Part shown: positions 60,454 through 64,000 of the stretch, in pieces
How the letters are laid out: each line of letters begins with the position of its first letter
How positions within the stretch are numbered: position 1 is the first letter of the stretch
Source: Arbacia lixula
Taxonomy: Eukaryota > Echinodermata > Echinoidea > Arbacioida > Arbaciidae
DNA length: 64,000 bases
Assembly (NCBI GenBank): GCA_963669155.1
Contig: OZ022580.1
Coordinates: 24,667,512 to 24,731,511 of the forward strand
Direction of reading: 5' to 3'
Translations under genes and position numbers: made by a program
The notes under the pieces: model-generated
The model's input: only the letters and a program-made list of their open reading frames with translations
Told to the model about the DNA's origin: nothing
Database searches by the model: none

Positions 60454-63448
60454 TAGTGGGGCGGCGGTGAATTGTGCACTTTTGTCTTAAAGCACCAAAT
60501 TTGGCACACAAGTTCAAAATAATTTTTGGAATAATATTAGACATTGAGGCATTTTTAGGGGCGGATGGGGGCAGCCCTCAAAGTGCCCTAGGGGCCCTAA
60601 TATGTTATTTTTACTTCTTTTTGAAAACGCACGGCCCGACTTGGAAAAAAAACCTTGATATGAATCATCCTTGGGTAATAGGGACCTTACCTTGTCAAAA
60701 TGTGTGGTCATATGTGGCAAGGGGCCGGTGGATAGCCCCCAAACGCCCCCGGGGGCATTTTTCTCATTTGGTAATAGCGAACTTAAATTGTTAAACTTGG
60801 GATACACAAGTGGCAAGTGGCTGGGGAAGGGGGGGGGGAGTACACCCCAAAACGCGCCGGGGGGGGGGGGGGACTTTCTTTAAATTTTTAAATACTTTTT
60901 TCTCAAGAATGAATAACTGGAACCATTCTTAGGTATTAGGGACCTTAAGTTGTTAGAATGGGGGGGCACAAATGGCAAAGTGCCGGGAGGGGGTAGCCCC
61001 CCCCCCCCCCAAAAAAAAAAAAAAAAAAAAAAAAATGCCCCCATGGGGCAATTTCGTCTTATTTTTCTACTTTTTCAGAAGAATGAATAACTTTTTAAAG
61101 AAACTTGATCATGTTGATAGGAACCATCCCTAGGTATAAGGGACCTTAAGTTCTTAAAATGGTGGTATGCAAGTGGCAAGGGACAATAGGGGGGGGGGGG
61201 GTAGCCCAAAAAGTTCCCCCAGGGGGCAAATTCCACTTATTAGAACTCAAAGGTGGATTTTAATCAAACTTGAAAGACGTCACATCTAAAAAGAGGACTT
61301 AAGGTTGTAATAATGGGATACATATCTCAAAAATGAATGTTGGATTTCATCAAAGCTCAACAGATTATTCTCAGACAATTAGACCCCATCTGACATTAAC
61401 TGTAGTATCTTGATGTGTCTAACATTGAAAATACATTGCTGCCCTCTTGAGTCAGCGGCGCCGAACATGGATACAAAAACGAAACTGAGTCTGTGTAATT
61501 GGAGTCGGAAATATAGAGAACAATAACCACTTAATCAGATATGTGTGTCTTGTATCTTTACTAAGCGTGATTGTAACATCATCAAGAAACTAACAACCAA
61601 GGATGCCACATTAACTGGCTACAGCACAGCTCCTCCCCCACCACCTCAGAAATGCGCCTTGCGGTCCAACATTTCAAGAAAAACGGAATGTTTTCTCGAA
61701 TGTAACCAAGGATAATCTAACGTACACATCTGAGGAGGAGACAAGGAGGATCAAAGATAGCGTCCAATATGGCTGTCTAAGCCATGTATTTAGCTTTATT
61801 CTGTTCCATTTTACCTACAAGCATCAAATTTGGTGTATAGGTTCATGATTATGAACTAAACAAAATTAGATAGAGAGGCGCTTAAATATATGTCCTTGAG
61901 ACGCCATTTTTCAAGTAGGCATCCAAATTGGCATCCCGTTGACTGATTTTGTTTTTACGGTTTTCTATTCAATCTAGCCTTTTCACAATCAACTATCATG
62001 CACCATCGAGTGATGTGACAATTTGTGTTTTGTTTATTCAAATTTTGTAGGCCATTTTGAAAACTGATTGACTACATTTAATTTTCCATTATAGTTATTT
62101 GTATGGAAATAGTATTTGCTCACTGTTCTTTCATATTCTGAGCACTACCGATTGTTCCTTCACTGTGAACTATCTTATACATGGTTATAAAAAGAGTCTT
62201 AAAACATTTATAAGTATTATTATGTCATGATACTGAAGAATGGCGACCTTGAAAACATTTTTAGATGCCTCAAAACGATATATCTTTCCAGATAGTATTT
62301 TAAACATATGTTCAAAATTTGGTGCTTGTAGAAAAAGGTAACAGGACGAAAGAAAAAAAGTTAAGACATGCACTGAGACAAGAGAGTAATTGACATGTAA
62401 GGCGCTATGTTAATTTCGAGGGTGGGTGGGGGGGGGGGGGGTCCTCCTTGTCCCCTCATCAGATGAGTACGCGACTACATGTGCATGTTAGATTATCCTT
62501 GGTTACTGCAGTTTGGATAAATTTTAGAAAACACTCCTTTCTTCTTAACATTTTGGACCGCAAGGCCGCTGAGGTGGTGGGAGAGAAAGAAGGGAGGGGG
62601 GGGGGCTGTTTGGTTCATGACTTTTGAGAAAAAATAACAAAACAAGTGGACTTCCCCCCTGGGGGCATTTGGCGCCCCCCCCCCCCCCCACCCCTTTCCA
62701 CTTGCGCAGCATCATTCTAAAAACTTAGGTACCTATTATTATTCATTTATTATGTATTCTTCTGGAAAAAGTAAAAAATAAGAGGAACTGGAGGCATTTT
62801 TTTTTTTTTTTTTTTTGGGGGGGGGGGGGGCTACCCCCTTCCAGTTCCTTGCCATTTGCGTCCCCCCATTCTAACAACTTAAGGTCCCTAATACCTAAGG
62901 ATGGTTCCAGTTATTTATTCTTGAGAAAAAGTATTAGAAAAATAAAAGAAATTTTCCCCCTGGGGCGTTTAGGGGGATGACCCCCCCCCCCTTCCCTAGC
63001 TCCTCGCCACTTGTGTTCCCCAAATTTAACAGCTAATGTTCCCTATTACCATGGAATGATTCCTATCTAGTTTGGTTAAAATCCAGTTATTTACTCTTGA
63101 GAAAATGTCCCAAAATAAGAGAAAAATTCCCCCAGGGGGCGTTTGGGGGCTATCCCCCGGCCCTCTTGCCATTTATGACCACACATTTGAACAAGGTAAG
63201 GTACCTATTGCCTAAGGATGGTTCCTATCAAGGTTTTTTTTTCAAGTCCGGCCGTGCGTTTTCGAAAAGAACTTAATAACATATAAGTGCCCCTGGGGCA
63301 ATTTGGGGGCTGCCCCCAGGTGCCCCTGAAAACTTTTTGAGATACCTTTATATCTAATATTGTCCGAAATATGCTTTTGAACATGTGTGCCAAATATGGT
63401 GCTTGTACACAAAAGTGCACAATTATTCACCTTATCCACCCCACTAAA
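60454..63448. mobile_element. Large inverted repeat (about 3 kb) built of G/C-run modules
   Basis: The ends AGTGGGGCGGCGGTGAATTG and AATTATTCACC...CCCCACT are inverted. They are followed in both arms by GTGCACTTTTGT, a CACCA(A/T)ATTTGGCACACA block, a GGGGGCAGCCC block and CGAAAACGCACGGCC. Deeper in, matching blocks include GGTCCAA(C/A)AT, GTAACCAAGGATAATCTAAC and CAAGCA(T/C)CAAATTT near the centre (61800 and 62325). The arms are unequal: the left one carries extra DNA (about 61250-61610). Between ends and centre each arm repeats a module with GGGACCTTAAGTTGTTA, TGGCAAG, a G run, GTAGCCCC and GGGGGCA. I found no transposase. It is a candidate foldback transposon or a tail-to-tail amplified repeat. 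Confidence 0.75.
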
Positions 63449-64000
63449 GTGGGTCGGTAAGTGTATGGGTGTGGATGTCTGTCTGTATGGGGTGTGTGCG
63501 TGTGTGTTTTTCTGTATGTATGTGTGGTGTACGTGCAGTTCACAAAAATACTGCTCTAAGAGAATAAAGACACTTAACACAGTCAAGTTTCACGAGAGAG
63601 GTTTACGGTACACCATGTGTAGTCCTGGGAGGACTGAGATGAGAAAACGTGGATAGAATTGAAGGTGAAATGGACAGGCGAGAAAGTGGAGATTTGAAAG
63701 TAGAGTATTCTTTCGAAACGAGTGTAGTCCTGAAAAGGACTGTAAACCAGAAAGCGTGAAGAGTTGATGAGTAGAGAGGTAGACTCGGCGTTTCGGGCAG
63801 ATTGACTGTCCGTCTTCAGGAGTCCCTGAAGACGGACACAATCACACAACCACCACCATCACCATGCACCCACACATAATACTTCGTACTTACACATAAC
63901 TTTACGCACACATAAATTATATCGCACACGCCCACCTCAACATCCCCATCACGCACACATACATATATACCAGCTGAACACCCATCACTAACACACACAC

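Noticed and set aside
1-64000. Endogenous retrovirus or Polinton-like element
   Set aside because: No protease, integrase, capsid or long terminal repeat signature was recognised in any frame.

Overview
The window is animal nuclear DNA: AT-rich, with multi-exon genes, GT-AG introns, many microsatellites and dense small terminal-inverted-repeat (TIR) elements. Gene content (vertebrate-type MYSM1, DHCR24 and SPICE1 orthologues) and the repeat style (frequent acatgta motifs, TTAA- and TA-flanked palindromes, CR1/L2-like and RTE-like LINE scraps) suggest an invertebrate deuterostome, most likely an echinoderm. Lancelet or hemichordate cannot be excluded by reading alone.

Three host genes can be reconstructed exon by exon with consistent splice phases. 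(1) MYSM1, minus strand: the first eight coding exons (6826 down to the left edge), covering the N-terminus and the SANT domain; the SWIRM and MPN/JAMM parts lie off the window. (2) DHCR24, plus strand (12504-27873): a complete eight-exon gene for a 522-residue 24-dehydrocholesterol reductase of the ER. (3) SPICE1, minus strand (55018-35519): a complete reconstruction of 16 coding exons and 1057 residues for a spindle/centriole protein, plus a predicted non-coding 5' exon near 56.0-56.1 kb beside a CG-rich, E2F-like promoter.

Layout: MYSM1 and DHCR24 are head to head across about 5.7 kb holding a CR1/L2-type LINE 3' end and a Penelope-like hammerhead motif. DHCR24 and SPICE1 are tail to tail across about 7.6 kb of AT-rich DNA in which I see no gene. 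From 56.2 kb to the right edge there is no convincing gene; this part holds nested palindromes, a tRNA-derived SINE head, several MITE-like repeats and a roughly 3 kb inverted repeat (60454-63448) made of G/C-run modules.

The genes are functionally unrelated (histone deubiquitination, sterol synthesis, centriole duplication) and there is no operon logic. The most notable observations are the 3 kb inverted repeat, three TA-flanked near-perfect foldback copies (one ending 31 bp before a DHCR24 exon), several TTAA-flanked palindromes, a partial duplication of DHCR24 exon 6 with its splice acceptor, a MYSM1 splice donor lying inside a GT microsatellite, and a hammerhead-ribozyme-like core. No CRISPR, prokaryotic operon, rRNA or endogenous retrovirus was seen.
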